From Macrotrachela quadricornifera (lineage: Eukaryota; Rotifera; Eurotatoria; Philodinida; Philodinidae): a stretch of DNA of 64,000 nucleotides. Positions 11,320 through 24,700 of the stretch are shown in pieces. The notes below the pieces were generated by a model. The model saw nothing but the letters and a program-made list of their open reading frames with translations. It did no database searches and had not been told where the DNA came from. The stretch covers positions 1 to 64,000 of the forward strand of contig JAJEKB010020632.1 in the NCBI GenBank assembly GCA_022393335.1. The letters run 5' to 3'. The translations under genes were made by a program, and so were the position numbers. Position 1 is the first letter of the stretch, and every line of letters begins with the position of its first letter.

Positions 11320-13188
11320 GATAACATGATCCTCAAACATTACAGTGACAGAAACTGTATTGCATGAAAGACAATTTCCAAAAACTACGATAAATTTCAT
11401 CAAAAATTTGAAGAACTAACCTCTAAATACTTTGATACCTTCAGTAGCCCATCTACTTGCTTTGCTTTTTTATTATCATGAATAAATGAGTTTTATTGAA
11501 CAAAACACAATATTCACAGAGAGAAAGTCGAATTCTCAAGAAATATAAAAGCACCGAGGTACAGAGGCATTTAAATAAGAAATAAACAAAAAAAAATAGT
11601 AAATTTCTATAACTTCTTCTTCAAACACAATCGAGAAAGGACAGATTGTTTTAGTGATAGATATTTAGAAAAAAAGAGAATAAACTTTTAAATGAAACAT
11701 AATAAAACTATGTACAGTTAATGACAGAATATTCACTTTTTTGCTGCTGTAGTAGCTAATTTTGTGTTTGTTATGCCGGCTGCCACAGCTGTTTTGATTT
11801 TGGAGATCAGAAATTTAAAGAATCATAGTTCACGAATAAAGTTGATTGTTTCTTCACAGCTCTATATTTATGTTCTTGAGGATGAAGATGATGGTAGGAA
11901 TCAAGAGAAAACCCTAACATACCATACTCTCGCATCTTTCCTCTTACCCTTGCACCACGAAAGCAAAAAAGAAAGAAGATCTTGAAATTTTTTTAAAGAT
12001 AATTAAGAGAGTGTTCATAATATTTCCATCGGAATATATATAGGGAGGTTGCCGAAAATTTTAGACTTTGAAAACTGAATATGTCATTGAAAAGAGCACA
12101 AAAGTTAGCCCTATGCGTAAATTATCAGTTCTCTCAGACATGCTTTTGTCCGATGTTGACACCTCAAATTCCCCTTTCGCACATCTACCGTATGAAAACA
12201 TGAAAATTCTTTCAATTTTTTTTCTTTAGATGTTTTTATCATAAAAATGTAATCGAAGGTAATACCATCATACACCAGTCGTAGAGTGGAATCAGAGTTA
12301 CAATGCAAATTTTTGATATGTTGTAGAGCGTGAAAAGACGCATGTTCCCATATAAAAATGTTGCTTCTAAAGTGCTGGGCAAGTGTTAAAAATCTTATGG
12401 AAAAGTTGTCCACTCAGAAGATTTTCAGTATATGTCTATGGAAAATTTTATGTATAGTCTCGATAGACAACCGATGAATTTGCGAAAGTTTTGCTGATTT
12501 CAATATAGATATTCTGCGATCATTGTAGATACGAATCAGGAGTCAAGTTCACCGCTATCTCTTATCAGTGAGATGACAAAAGATATGTGAAATCCAGCTA
12601 GCTTGCATTTGTGCTTAGTTAGTTCCTCGTTAGAATTCTATGAAAATCACGATGTAATGTGAGAGAATGACCAGAAGCAGCCATTTTAAATCGATTAATC
12701 AAATGAAAGAGTGTTCTTTGAACAATTTATGAATTCTATTTCTGACATAAATGGTGGATTAACATGTTCTGAATAATTATTTTATTAAATCAATTTTTAT
12801 TGTTTAAATGTTAGTATTTTTAATTCAGTAAGAAAAATAATTCAGATTAACCCATATAAGAAACTTCAATCATGCAAGTATAATCGGTCAATATCAGAAA
12901 GTTAAGTATGTGATTTGCGAATTATACATCAAGTAGATTTCTGTAGTTTATTAATAATAAAGCAGTATGAATATGTATTCCGCTAACTGTTACTTGTTTT
13001 TTTTAATTTAGTAGGCAAAGTCAATAAGAGTATCGGCTCTATAATTGAACAAAATATGATTTAGTAGATATGTATCATTGTGATAATAAAAAATAGATGA
13101 TAGAAAATGAATTAGATTTATTAATTATAACAAGAAAAAAAAAAGATAAATTGAAATGTAATAGGATAAAAACTGAATTGTTATCCTG
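11320..13188. other. Intergenic, weak open frames only
   Basis: No gene is supported. A minus-strand frame of 100 codons (12111-12413) has a stretch 'LRLVYDGITF' followed by scattered Cys/His that faintly recalls a FLYWCH finger, but it lacks a full motif. A short minus-strand frame near 11815-11946 encodes a 43-residue peptide ending NYDSLNF of unknown status. The rest is AT-rich. Confidence 0.4.
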
Positions 13189-14502
13189 CTATAATTTATG
13201 AAAATTTACTCTTGAACCTAAATGTATGACTAATGTATTTGAACCAAACATAATAGCATTATTTAATTTTGATTGATATTCATGTACGATTTTTAATTTT
13301 CCATCTTTACTAATATGAAAAAAACGTGAAGTTGCTGCATGTACTACAAGCCATTCATCATATTGAAGTGAACAACAATTAATTCGAGACCAAAGTCCAG
13401 AACTTCTAATATCAAGTGGTAATGACCAAAGTCGATTAAATGTTGTTGATAATCGAAGTTCAATATCTACAACACCATCTAAAGAATTTCTAATAATTAA
13501 AGCAAATGTTTTATTATTATATTGAATATCATGAATAGATTCATGTGATTTACAAGAATATGGAGATTGCCATTGTTTAACTGATCGAATTAAAGGTAAA
13601 AGTTTAAATTGAAATATAGTTGTACCTATTTCACGTGTTGTTAAATATAAATATGTATCTGAACATGTACAACATAACCAATCTTTTTCTTCAATACCAT
13701 AAACACGTTCAATTGATAATGTATTTTCATTAACACGATAAACTTTTTTCTTTTCTGTTACAAGAATAAAACTTGATAATGTTGATGACCAACATATATC
13801 ATAAATAAATTCATATAACCATGGAGTCTGTTTAATAAGTGTTAAATCTCGATCATATAAACATAAATTATTTCCGAGATTAATTAAAATAAATCGATTA
13901 TTACTAATCATTTCTGATTGCCATCCATCAATACATTCAATTGTATGATACGGAGATGAAAGTGTTGATGAATTTAAATTAAATTCATTAGATTTATAAT
14001 CTTTTATAGAAATAGAATGATTATCTAATGTAAAAGAATCAATATTCATTTCTATGCCTTTTTCTTTTATATTATTTAGTTGTTGTTTAATATCATTAAT
14101 TGATAATTTTAAAGATTCAAGATCTTGACAAATTTTTTCATTTGATATATAATCATTAATTGTTGTTTGAATATGATTAATTTTCTCTTGATATTGATCG
14201 AGTTTTTCAGTACAATATTGTTCAAGTTCTTGACATTTTTGTTCATAATAACAATTAATGAGTTTATAACAATCATCTTTCCATTTATCAAGTTTATCAC
14301 GATTATCTTTAATTAATTTATCTAAATTAAATATTTTCAATTGATCAATTAAAATAAAAATATCATCATTTAAAGAATTTAATTCGATTTTATTTACATC
14401 ACTATGTTTTTTTATATGATCAATACATATATTTTTATTACAACAAATACATAAACTGGATGATTTTAATTTACATGATGAAATAGCACATGATTGAGAC
14501 AT
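13189..14502 (-). CDS. B-box-like / coiled-coil / beta-propeller-like protein
   Basis: An uninterrupted 437-residue frame. Residues about 5-35 contain Cys/His pairs (CAISSC, CICCNKNICIDHIKKH) spaced like a B-box zinc finger. Residues about 60-165 are rich in K, E, Q, L and I with heptad-like spacing and should form a coiled coil. From about 185 to the end there are repeated blade-like strands (for example YDICWSS, FILVTEKKKVYRV, IHDIQYN, WLVVHAATSRFF), as expected of a divergent six-bladed propeller. This order matches TRIM/NHL-type proteins without a RING domain, a class common in rotifer genomes (established knowledge). A role as a scaffold or ubiquitin adaptor is inference. The start follows from the Cys cluster right after the first Met. 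No introns. Confidence 0.72.
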   Translation of the reverse strand: MSQSCAISSCKLKSSSLCICCNKNICIDHIKKHSDVNKIELNSLNDDIFILIDQLKIFNLDKLIKDNRDKLDKWKDDCYKLINCYYEQKCQELEQYCTEKLDQYQEKINHIQTTINDYISNEKICQDLESLKLSINDIKQQLNNIKEKGIEMNIDSFTLDNHSISIKDYKSNEFNLNSSTLSSPYHTIECIDGWQSEMISNNRFILINLGNNLCLYDRDLTLIKQTPWLYEFIYDICWSSTLSSFILVTEKKKVYRVNENTLSIERVYGIEEKDWLCCTCSDTYLYLTTREIGTTIFQFKLLPLIRSVKQWQSPYSCKSHESIHDIQYNNKTFALIIRNSLDGVVDIELRLSTTFNRLWSLPLDIRSSGLWSRINCCSLQYDEWLVVHAATSRFFHISKDGKLKIVHEYQSKLNNAIMFGSNTLVIHLGSRVNFHKL

Positions 14503-15732
14503 TTTACGAATAATAAAAAAGAAACGTAAATAATAATAATAATAATAAAAACAAAAGAAGAATATTTATCATTCTACAAACGTGACTTTTATCTTTTGTG
14601 TACAAAAGGTAATATATGAATGTTTTATTCTTTAAAATGAAAATAAATAAAGGTATATAAAATAGTTGTTTCTATTCTGTTTTTTCATAGATAAAAGAAA
14701 AAGACAAATATTTATTAAATGACATATATTAATCAGAACTGAATTATTTTTAAAATAAATACATTTAATCTTATAGTTTCCATCAGGCTTAGACGTCAAC
14801 TAGATAAATTTGGATCTTTAATAATATGAAACTTATATATAGATAATAATATCCTGACAGAAGGCGTTTCTTATTCCATAAAAATGATGAAAGTACAAAT
14901 AAAGGTCATTTGAATAAAATACAGGAAATTAAAATAATTTCTTGTCAAATAAAAATTTATTCATATATTGTTTGAGAATAGAACTTATAAGAAAACTATC
15001 ACTAAAATGCATCCTTAAAAAATAATTCAATGTATTTGTGACAGAGAAACTTATCTCTCAATATTTTCCATTATTTTTTTCATTGAATTATCCGTTTAAT
15101 TCTCTAATGTAATAAAAAAAACTAAATAAGATAAAGATAATGGCATCATTTTTAATCGAAACAAATGAAATATTAGTTGAAAACTAAACAAACTTTCCAA
15201 GTTTATTCTTTTTTCAGTATTGTTTCAAACATTTCGATAATATTTTTCACATTGATTTTTGACAAGAGAATTCATAATATGAAAGATTAAAACATTCTGA
15301 CAATATCAATCGAAGAAGTTCACAAAATACAATTAGAAAACATTTTTGACATTTATTCCTTATAAAAATATTTCTCATTTTTTGGAATATATTTTAGACA
15401 ATGGAAATTTGAGTGACATATGTGCAAGAATTTTTGCATCATTTATTCAGTCATGTTCTACTTCACTATTTTTGATAATTGTCTTTTGTTTTATTGGTTT
15501 AGAGATGACTGTTCACTTTTGAAGAGATCAAGTTCTTATCTATTTTAGTTTGACGAGAAATCGTATCAACGTTGTCAAATATCTAGCTTCTGACGCTAAT
15601 ATGTCAGAATGAGATCAAATATTCTTCATCGAGCATTGATTTAAAGTCAAAACTAAAGAAAGCACTGGATTATCTCGAGTATTACGCAATTTTATCTGTT
15701 CAACGTATAAATAATAAATAGACAGAATTAAT
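14503..15732. other. AT-rich intergenic region
   Basis: An (AAT)n run at about 14530-14548, likely in the promoter or 5' UTR of the minus-strand B-box gene. No other coding or repeat signal recognised. Confidence 0.4.
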
Positions 15733-15900
15733 GTAAACTGCTCGGGCCATTAGTAACCCAACCATTGATATTTTCTTGGGAGATGGAAAAATCTCGTGAA
15801 TAAAGAGCATCAAATACCTCGATTATATTATCTCTTACAAATTAGACTGGAGTAAGATGATATGTACCAGCTATTGGAAAAAGTTTAGACAGAAATTGAA
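15733..15900 (+). pseudogene. LINE reverse-transcriptase C-terminal relic
   Basis: One frame reads TARAISNPTIDIFLGDGKIS, a stop (TGA, 15796-15798), then IKSIKYLDYIISYKLDW followed by SKM. In LINE-type (non-LTR) reverse transcriptases the segment after the YADD palm motif typically has '...N..I..G...I..V.S.KYLG..ID.KLNW', and this fits closely. It then decays into stops. No palm motif was found upstream, so this is a 5'-truncated and mutated fragment. Clade (jockey/RTE-like) cannot be decided from so short a piece. Confidence 0.6.
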
Positions 15901-17111
15901 GTATTGAGCAAATGAATTACTTCTTTTCAAATAATCTGTCTTCAATCTACATAGAAATATGTAGCTAAATAAGGAGATGATAGCTAAACACATTTACAAA
16001 TCGAAACGTATGTTACCATACTAAAGAAAGCAGTTTTCTCGACACATGATGTATTAATAGGCCATGGGATATTAAACACTCTATAACTACGCATAATAAA
16101 AACAATTCTTTATCTTATTACAATATTTTGTGTAAATTATTTTTTACTTAAAACAAATTTTTATGAATAAAAGACTATCAACAATCTGCATTAAGACACA
16201 TCTAATTTTTTCTGTAGAGCGATATTGATCGCTTTTAGTATTTTGTTTGAAGAAATTTTAATAAAGCAAATTTAATTGGATAGCAAAGAGAAAGAGAAAT
16301 TTGTTTTATACACTATGTCAATTGGAAGATTTTATGTATAGTTAAAGATTTATTTTATATAAGATGTTAAGCAACATTTCAATTTTGTTATAAATATGAC
16401 TTTGTAAAAACTAAATTGTTTACAACAAAAAAAAAATCTTTCTTCGGACAAAGAAAAGCTCAGTTTTACTATCGAAATCTCGTTCAAATAATCTCACACT
16501 ATTTTTAAAATTAATTTGCCTTGAAAACATTCAAAATATCATATCCTTTGAAGTAAAATCTGAACTATTTTAAATTAAAAATTTTTTAAAGAGATTATCT
16601 ATAATCTTTGACAAAAATATACAATTTACTCATTTTTCATAAAAAAAATCAATTTTATGTAGTTTCAATATTTGTAGTTATCTTTATCTATATATCAAAT
16701 ATAGTTAGAAGATCACTTCATTTAATAGAAAAATTATGAATTAAGAATCTCATTGAAATCGAATTCTATTAATTTACAACTATTATTTGCTTCATTATAC
16801 AAAAAACATGCATAGTTAAATTATGCTCTTGATTTAGAGAATAAAATGAAAAATTACATTTCATATTCATTAGAAACATCTATATACTTGCCTGATTACA
16901 ACACAAACTTTAATGTACTTGTTTTTAAATGAGATGTATTCAAAATTTTACACTTAACTTTAACCTATTAATTATATGATGAAATGTAACATAAGAAAAT
17001 ATGTATCTGCATGCATCTAGGTTTCTTCATATTATTGAGTGTCAAAAATTTGAGATGCACTCAAATTATATATTATATTTATTGTTTAAATACAAAAGAA
17101 GAAAATTGTTT
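15901..17111. other. AT-rich intergenic region
   Basis: Further weak LINE-like decay may run to about 16080. Otherwise A/T-rich with no recognised feature; it forms the 3' flank of the minus-strand receptor gene. Confidence 0.4.
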
Positions 17112-18074
17112 TCATAAATTTGTTATTGTATTTACTTGATTATTCATAATAAATTGATTCAAATCTTTTTTACATATAATGATTTTTTTTACTTGAATAC
17201 GAAAATTTTTTGTTGATATAAAGAATATATAGAAACTACATACTGGATTTGTATAAAATAATAATGATGATATAATATGAAAGAGAAAAATAAAAGATGT
17301 TTGTTGTTGACTACTATCAGCAAATAATAAATAATAAATATTTTCAATAGAATAAGGAATAGATGATAATACAATAGCAATAGACATTAAGAAAAGCATT
17401 TGTGAAAATTGTTTATCTATATTTTGATTTTTAATCATTTTTAATTGTCTATATGTTAAATAACCAAATAATGTAAAGAATATAAGTGGTATTATACCAT
17501 GAAGAATTATTTGAAATGTATATCGATAATAATTTAAATAAATTGTTGATGAAATAAAACATTGATTAGTATTTGAAACATTATAATAAATAGCAATTGG
17601 TGTACTATGTAGTCCAATTAAACAAATAATAAATAAAATAATTAATTTTGTTCCTTGTCTTGTTGCACTCATTTGTCGTAAACGAACTTCTCGTGATGAT
17701 ACTAAATATCGATCATATGTTGCCATACAAATACATGTTAATGATATTATATCAAATGTATGTAAAAAATAATATCGTAATTTACATAGAATAAGCACAT
17801 TACTTTCTGTAATTTGAATATGATAACCATCAAATAAAATTCTAGTAGTTAATGAATAGGCAATAATAATAAAATTAGCTATTGATGAAGTAAATAAATA
17901 CAAAGAACTATTACTTGTTTTACTTGTATTACGATTTTGATTTGTTATTCCTCGAGAACGAGACCAGATAGCAAAAACACAAATATTTAAAATATTTCCG
18001 ATTAAACCAAATATACACATAATGATACCAGCGATAATCATAAGTTCACGTGATATAATATCAAGTTGAACCAT
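17112..18074 (-). CDS. Rhodopsin-like (class A) G-protein-coupled receptor, copy 1
   Basis: 320 residues from the Met at 18074; the open frame runs on to 18155 but the start chosen aligns with the paralogue at 20769-21770. Seven hydrophobic helices are visible. Landmarks: GN in TM1 (IGNILN, residues 25-30), Cys97 atop TM3 with a partner Cys in the second outer loop (NTNQCF), DRY at 121-123 ending TM3, charged third inner loop with KMIKNQ, and TNPVCSFYIFF in TM7, a variant of NPxxY. The N-terminus is short, as in peptide or small-ligand receptors; bdelloids have large expansions of such FMRFamide-receptor-like genes (established knowledge). The ligand is unknown. Intronless, single frame, intact. 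It acts in the plasma membrane, presumably in chemosensing or neuropeptide signalling (inference). Confidence 0.88.
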   Translation of the reverse strand: MVQLDIISRELMIIAGIIMCIFGLIGNILNICVFAIWSRSRGITNQNRNTSKTSNSSLYLFTSSIANFIIIAYSLTTRILFDGYHIQITESNVLILCKLRYYFLHTFDIISLTCICMATYDRYLVSSREVRLRQMSATRQGTKLIILFIICLIGLHSTPIAIYYNVSNTNQCFISSTIYLNYYRYTFQIILHGIIPLIFFTLFGYLTYRQLKMIKNQNIDKQFSQMLFLMSIAIVLSSIPYSIENIYYLLFADSSQQQTSFIFLFHIISSLLFYTNPVCSFYIFFISTKNFRIQVKKIIICKKDLNQFIMNNQVNTITNL

Positions 18075-18155
18075 TATTTTACGATAGTCAATTGAAATAA
18101 TATCTTCAAGAATCTCTATAAAGAATTGAATGATTATTAAGATTTTTCTTATCAC

Positions 18156-20768
18156 TTCATTGTATAGTATTTCTTTTGTATAATTATTTATGATAATAAT
18201 GGAAGCGCAAAAGAAAAATGAACACTTATTTATATGAAAATGTCACTAACTTTTTCCTTCTATATAAATAGAGTTGAGTAACTTGTAGCATTTTTGAAGG
18301 GAATATTCTCTACTTCATTCTTTTAATTAAAAAACAAGAGAAAATATGTTGTTATTGAACGACATTTGCATTCATTCTAATGTAAACCAAAGAAACTATT
18401 GCTACTACATCAGTATCTTTTTCTTTGAAAGTAATAAAGCGTAGAATTGTTTGTTATTTCTAAAAGAACGTATTAAATTGAAAAAGAACCAATGACAAAT
18501 CATATTTTTATATTATGTATTATATTTCTATTTACAAGAGAAGATATTCGAGAAAATAAAATAAAAGTTTACCATTAATCTTTCAATCATTTATAAATTT
18601 TATTAGTAAACATCTTTAATTATATTTTTTTTGTAGGAATAAGAGCAGCATATATATCTCTTAATCTAGGTGCATTCTTTATATTAACTTAACTCGTAAG
18701 TATCAAGTGCATTTTATGACAACCAAATGAGATATCTCTCAACTATATTTTTACGTTTTTTTAATAAAAATGATTAAATTAATTTAAAAATGTTTTTAAG
18801 CATGCCTCTTTATTTTTTCTAGCAATTTTTTTAATTAGATATTGTATATTGCATCAAAACATGCTTGATATCTTATATTGATATAAACAAAATATTTAGA
18901 TTTTTTTAGACAGATTCTTCATTACAATAACTTACCAATAAACCGGTGATCATCACTTAATAAAATAGCACTTACTAATTAATATCAACCTTTTTTTTTC
19001 AAACATCATAAAATTTCAGTTAGTTGGCGAAAGTTAGTTCTTTCAATAAATGAGAGTATATATAAACATGATTGTATATTTTTATCATTCTATGAATTTT
19101 CTTTGTATAAAACAATTAAAAAAGTCATATGAGAATAATAAATAAAATAAGAATTGCACACCTGCTACTGACAATTCTTTGAATCTGACATTTTTCATTT
19201 TCTACAAATGCATTAGGTACTTTATGTTCTAGTTAAAATAAAACACATTTGGTAAATAAATATTGAAAAAGACAATTATCAATGGAATAAGACATTGTAT
19301 TGATCTCTATATCAATGAGAATATTTATATGCAAATGGCAACCTGTTATATATTTAATTTTCCTTGTTTAAAATTAATTAAAACTTGATTGTCATTTCAA
19401 ACAAAGCATAAATAGAGAAGGTAACTGATTCCATAAGTCTTGAATACGATTTCATTCAATATATGTTATATCTAAATCTTACGCTTCCATAAGATCAATC
19501 ATATACTATTTTTTTTACAATTTTATCTCTCTTGCATTTACTTGAATTTTGAGAAACGGATTTCGAATGTGTGCCATTTTCTCATGAACTTAGAAAAGGA
19601 GAAGAAAGAATTTTCCATGAGCAATAAGTCAGTAAAATTGCAATTTTGACTATTACACTCTTTGTAGTTAGCCGTCTTAATTCTGCTTTTATAAGAATAT
19701 TGTATCAAACAGATTAGTCCTATTTAAACAAGAAAAACAATATAATATGAATTTCGAATTAAATCGATGTGCGTCTTTATTTATTAATTTGATCCATCAA
19801 TCAGAACTTATAAGAGAATATATTCAACTGTCAAATAGGTTGTGAATCGCGTATGGTTTCAAGCGATAGATCTCAATGGGTTATTAAACATCCTAAAATG
19901 GTTTCATTTTCCAATTCTATTGGACAACGATATACTTTTTATTACTATTTCCAGTTTTATTGTATTATTATAATACTATAACATCTTTAATATTCTTCTT
20001 GACAGAACATACCCTCATCTGGCATTAGGTTATATGATTAGTAGGACATTTAGTACTAATTAATATTTTATATAATAGTCGATTATTAAGAAACAACATA
20101 TATTCTTACTTAATGTTACAAAAATTGATTCATTGGATGTTTTCAACAGAAATTCATTATATCGATAACATATGAACCAAATATCATCTTTAATAAAAAA
20201 AATATAGATTTATTTTCAAATTCTAGAATCTTAATAAATACTAAGTGCCCTCCTAGTGATATAAATTTGAGCCAGATTCGAGTACGTTTACTCAAAATAT
20301 TAAACATATTATGATATTACAATAATATAGAGAAATCGATAAGAGTAATAAGTACATACCTTGGCTTAAGTAGCCTAGAAAACCAACCTTGCCTACAGTA
20401 TTTAATAACTCATTGAAATCTATCGTTTGAAGCAATATCTAATTCAAAACTGTATCAATATTTATCATATAACTTCATCAAGGCATATTTATTATTTTAA
20501 TTAGTGAATTAAATCCTTTTTTTTTCATCAATCTGATAAGTCAAATAATGATTTTAATTAGTTTTTCAATTTTTCAAAGAAATGACAAAATAAAATAAGA
20601 ATTATATTGATAACATTTTAAAAAATTCAATAGATTTGTATTTTTTTTTCTTTTATTATTAATAGTATATTTATCTTTCAATGATATGATTACTAGACGT
20701 ATTCTTCTTTTGAAATGATTTATTATTAATAACCTAATTTATAAATAAAGGAAAAAATAAATTCTATT
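18156..20768. other. AT-rich spacer between the two receptor genes
   Basis: No reading frame of note on either strand and no clear repeat. It holds the upstream region of receptor copy 1 and the downstream region of copy 2. Confidence 0.45.
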
Positions 20769-21770
20769 CTACATATTAACGGATGTACTATGTGAAGAAG
20801 TTACTGTTTTGACTTGATAATAAACAACATAATTTCCATGATGTCTACAAAAAATAATTTTTTGTACTTGAATACGAAAATTAGGTGTTGATATATAATA
20901 TATATAAAAACTAGATACTGGATTTGTATAGAATAAAAGATGTGAAATAACATGATAAAGAAAAAAATATGATGATTCTAAACGTTTATCTTGAATAAAC
21001 ATAACATTTAAACATTGTTCAATACAATATGGTATTGATGATAGTATAATAGCAACAGACATTAATAAAAGCATACGGGATAATTGTTTATCACTACTCA
21101 TACTTCCATTACGACGATGTCGTGTTTTTATTTTTTTTAATTGTTTAAATGTTAATATTCCAAAAATCGAAAGAAAAATCGTTGGAATTATTCCATGAAG
21201 AAATATTTGTATTATATAAAGATAATAATATAAATATATTGGTGAAATAATAAAACATTGATCAGTATTTGAAATATCATAATATAAACCTATTGGTATA
21301 TCATGTAAACCAATAAAACAAATAATAAATAAAATAATTAATTTTGTTCGTTGTCTTCTTGGACTTAATTTTCTTAAACGAACTTTTCTTGATGATATTA
21401 AATATCGATCAAATGTTGCCATACAAATACATATTAATGATATAAGATCAAATGTATGTAAAATATAAAATCTTAATTTACATAAAATAAATACATTTGT
21501 ATGTGTTATTTCATATTGATAACCATCAAACATAATTCGTGTTAATAATGGATAAATAATAACAAATAAATTTCCTATTGAAGATGCAAGTAAATATAAT
21601 GAACTATTACTTGTTCGACCACTTCTTGAATGTTTATGTGATTTTGAAGAAGTACGAGACCATATAGTAAATACCCAAATATTTAAAATATTTCCTATTG
21701 TGCCAAATATATACATAATAATACCAGCATATATCATTAATTTATGTGAAATAATGTCTATATTATTCAT
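20769..21770 (-). CDS. Rhodopsin-like (class A) G-protein-coupled receptor, copy 2
   Basis: 333 residues, intact and intronless. It aligns with copy 1 without gaps through TM1-TM3: IGNILN at 25-30, SLYL...SSI in TM2, the conserved Cys97, and DRY at 121-123. The third inner loop is a little longer (KTRHRRNGSMSSDKQLSR), which is the main size difference. TM7 reads TNPVSSFYIYY, then a C-terminal tail ending in Ser/Thr residues (VTSSHSTSVNM) that could be phosphorylated (inference). Same strand as copy 1 with 2.7 kb between, so they arose by tandem duplication. Ligand unknown. Confidence 0.9.
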   Translation of the reverse strand: MNNIDIISHKLMIYAGIIMYIFGTIGNILNIWVFTIWSRTSSKSHKHSRSGRTSNSSLYLLASSIGNLFVIIYPLLTRIMFDGYQYEITHTNVFILCKLRFYILHTFDLISLICICMATFDRYLISSRKVRLRKLSPRRQRTKLIILFIICFIGLHDIPIGLYYDISNTDQCFIISPIYLYYYLYIIQIFLHGIIPTIFLSIFGILTFKQLKKIKTRHRRNGSMSSDKQLSRMLLLMSVAIILSSIPYCIEQCLNVMFIQDKRLESSYFFLYHVISHLLFYTNPVSSFYIYYISTPNFRIQVQKIIFCRHHGNYVVYYQVKTVTSSHSTSVNM

Positions 21771-24700
21771 ATTTGAATATAAATGTTGTTTGTTCGATAT
21801 ACTTGAAGATAAAACGATTAGAAAAATGTTTTCATCTTTTATATAATAAATGTCATTTAATCAAAAAGAAAAAAGAAAAAGAAAACGTTTTCATTAACAA
21901 ATAGTCTTATGAGAAAAATCATATTCCATGATGTTGACGATTAATAATGAGTTAGAAAGAAGAAATGAACATTTCTCATATGGAAGACTAGTCAGTTTTT
22001 TTTTCTTCATATATTATTTAAATATGTCATTAGGACCTTACCGTATATGCCCTTCTTAAACGTATGTTTAGTTAAATAAATGAATAAAAAAAAAAAAACA
22101 GTTTTTTAAATGGTCGAGATGCCCTTCTTTTATACAGGAAAAATATTTGTAAATTAACTTACATGTTACGAAATAATCAATAGTTAATAATTTTATGTTA
22201 TTATCATTAATGAGTCTTTTATTCTAGAAGACTTTCAAGGTTGATTTTATTTTTTTAAATGAAACGAAAAGGATTTTTATATATGTTAGTTGTAATTAAT
22301 CAATAAGAAACAGTCTTCCATATGTTTTATTACAAATAAAAGATAACCTTGTTCGGACGAAGATTGACGTTTTCTTATAAGAAGAATAAGAATGAAAAAA
22401 AAAAAAACGTTAATTGCAAAGAAAATCGGGTTTTTTTACATTAAATCATTTCCGTTTTCGGAAAAGATAGTGTTTTATCTATTTTTTTGAATAATTATTT
22501 TCTCTTATAAAAATTCTGTTTACATATTCGATATTAAGAGTAAACAATATCTATAAGACCTTGGTCTTTTGACGTAAAGATTTCTAAATATAAAATGATT
22601 CAGATAATTCTACGGCTAGACTACTAATATTTTACAATTAAAATGAAGAACTATACTACAACTACAGTACTATATAATGAGTTTAGCCTATAGGCATAAG
22701 ATATATAGATCATTAAATTTTAAGCTTTTCATACAAAAAGAAAATTTTATCATTTATTAAATAAGAGAATATTTTCAATATGTTAAATAGTTTTTGATGA
22801 AACTTAGAAAACAATAAAGAGTTTATATTCATAATTTTTTTATTTGAACAAAAAAATATATTACCAGAAAATCAAAATACCAATTAATTATTTCATATTG
22901 ACACTTTCAGATTCTTTCAATAATGTTGGAATTATTTATGAGAAATACATTGGAATTAATATTTAACAAAAAAAGAAATATTCTATTTTTTTCTAATGTA
23001 TGTGAAATACAAAACAAAAGTCTTATTTGTTCTTATGGATCTAACAGAACAGGTGTGAAGATAATATTGGATTAAAATAGTTTGTTCCATATAAATACAT
23101 GTGAAAAATATTATATATTTGTCGATTACATAAAATTAGTCTAGTTAAAATAAAATATCCGTTTTTTTTTCTATATCCCACTGCATTTTCACACTCGTGT
23201 TATTATCTAATGTATCCTCTTATCGTTCTTTTATTCTATTTATTACATAAGTATAAAAACATGCGCTTAAAAATAACATAACTACTTACGTCATGAATAA
23301 AGTTAAAAATATATCTCTAATTAATTTGTATTTATTCTAAAGATAATATAATAAATGTCTCCTAATTGTGAAATGTTTTAAAACTTATTTATTTCATATT
23401 ACTTTTGGTTTTTCCTTTAAATCTTTGGACATACATATCATGAAAAAACAGAAAGATCAATATTTAACATTGATAATCTGGTATTATGACTAAAATAAAA
23501 TTGTTGTTTTCATTGTTTTTTTTCCTTAAATTTCAATGCAATTATTAATTTTACATAGATTTGAACGTCTTTTCGTGCTTGAAATTATTTAATTTTTAAA
23601 TTAATGCTAATATAAAATATTTGATACAATACATAATGAATGCTTGATATACAAGAGGAATGAGGCATTAACAGATGGTTTTTCAGAAGTAATTATTTCT
23701 TGCGATAATAGCAATTCTTGCTATTTACTTCGTTATTTTAATTTTAACGACAAATCTTATGACAATATATGATCGAATATAGGAAGCTTGTAGTCTAAAA
23801 TGTGTTTTTGGGAAATTTTTAAGGCATGCTTTCAGTGTGGAAATGTATTATTCTTTGCCAAAAGTGCTGATCATATCAATAAATGTTCATAGTAAACTGC
23901 ATACGTTTACGCAGTTTGTCTATTGAATTCGTTAAACATAAAAGCTTACAGAGATTCCTGTCGATGGTTCTTTGAAATCAAGTTATGATCGTTTTACAAG
24001 AGTTTCATTAATTTTCAGAAATTTACCGAAAACGCGGTAAAACAGTGATAACTTGACTCGAAGAATTCATGAGCAAAAACTCGTTTAGGCTTTCTATTAG
24101 TCTCACTGAGATCTCTCTGTGGGCTTAATATGGGTTCAAATGGAGAGTAACATTTCAAGTGATTCGTTCGTGAGGTTTTTGAGATTCTTGATGTAAAATT
24201 TTGAAAAAATCTTGATTTACAAACTTCGCATTATATGTAACTCATAGGATATCTATCTTTTTTGATCTTGACTTTGGAATATCAACAATCGTTATTGCAT
24301 AGCAAGAAAGTCAACTTGATGGAAAAATTATTAGAATTCCACGAATACGTTGCGTCATAATTTGTACCAACTAAATTATTGTATTAGATGTGTTCAGATG
24401 TTCCAAATTCGATAAGTGCTAACTTGGTAAAAAGTGGGTTTTCTTCACAAACAAGCTCTGATGGTAGAATATTTAATTACCGAAACAGTCAAGGTTGTCG
24501 AAGACACACAACAGTTGAAATAATAGTTTATTCAGAATTTTACATTGCTGTTGGTACTACCATTAACTATTTATAGTTTGAAAGAAGTTGATTGGTTTAT
24601 GACTCAGTAGCGAATAATAGATAACCTTCTTCTCATGTTGCATACACTATAATCAAGAGTAGAAATGCTTGTCGGCATTGATAACTTCGAAAATAATTAT

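Noticed and set aside
12111..12413. 100-codon minus frame with a faint FLYWCH-like stretch
   Set aside because: The Trp and full Cys/His set of FLYWCH are missing; resemblance is too weak.
17112..18155. Longer N-terminus for receptor copy 1 (347 residues)
   Set aside because: The extra 27 residues are not in copy 2, and the Met at 18074 aligns with the paralogue's start.
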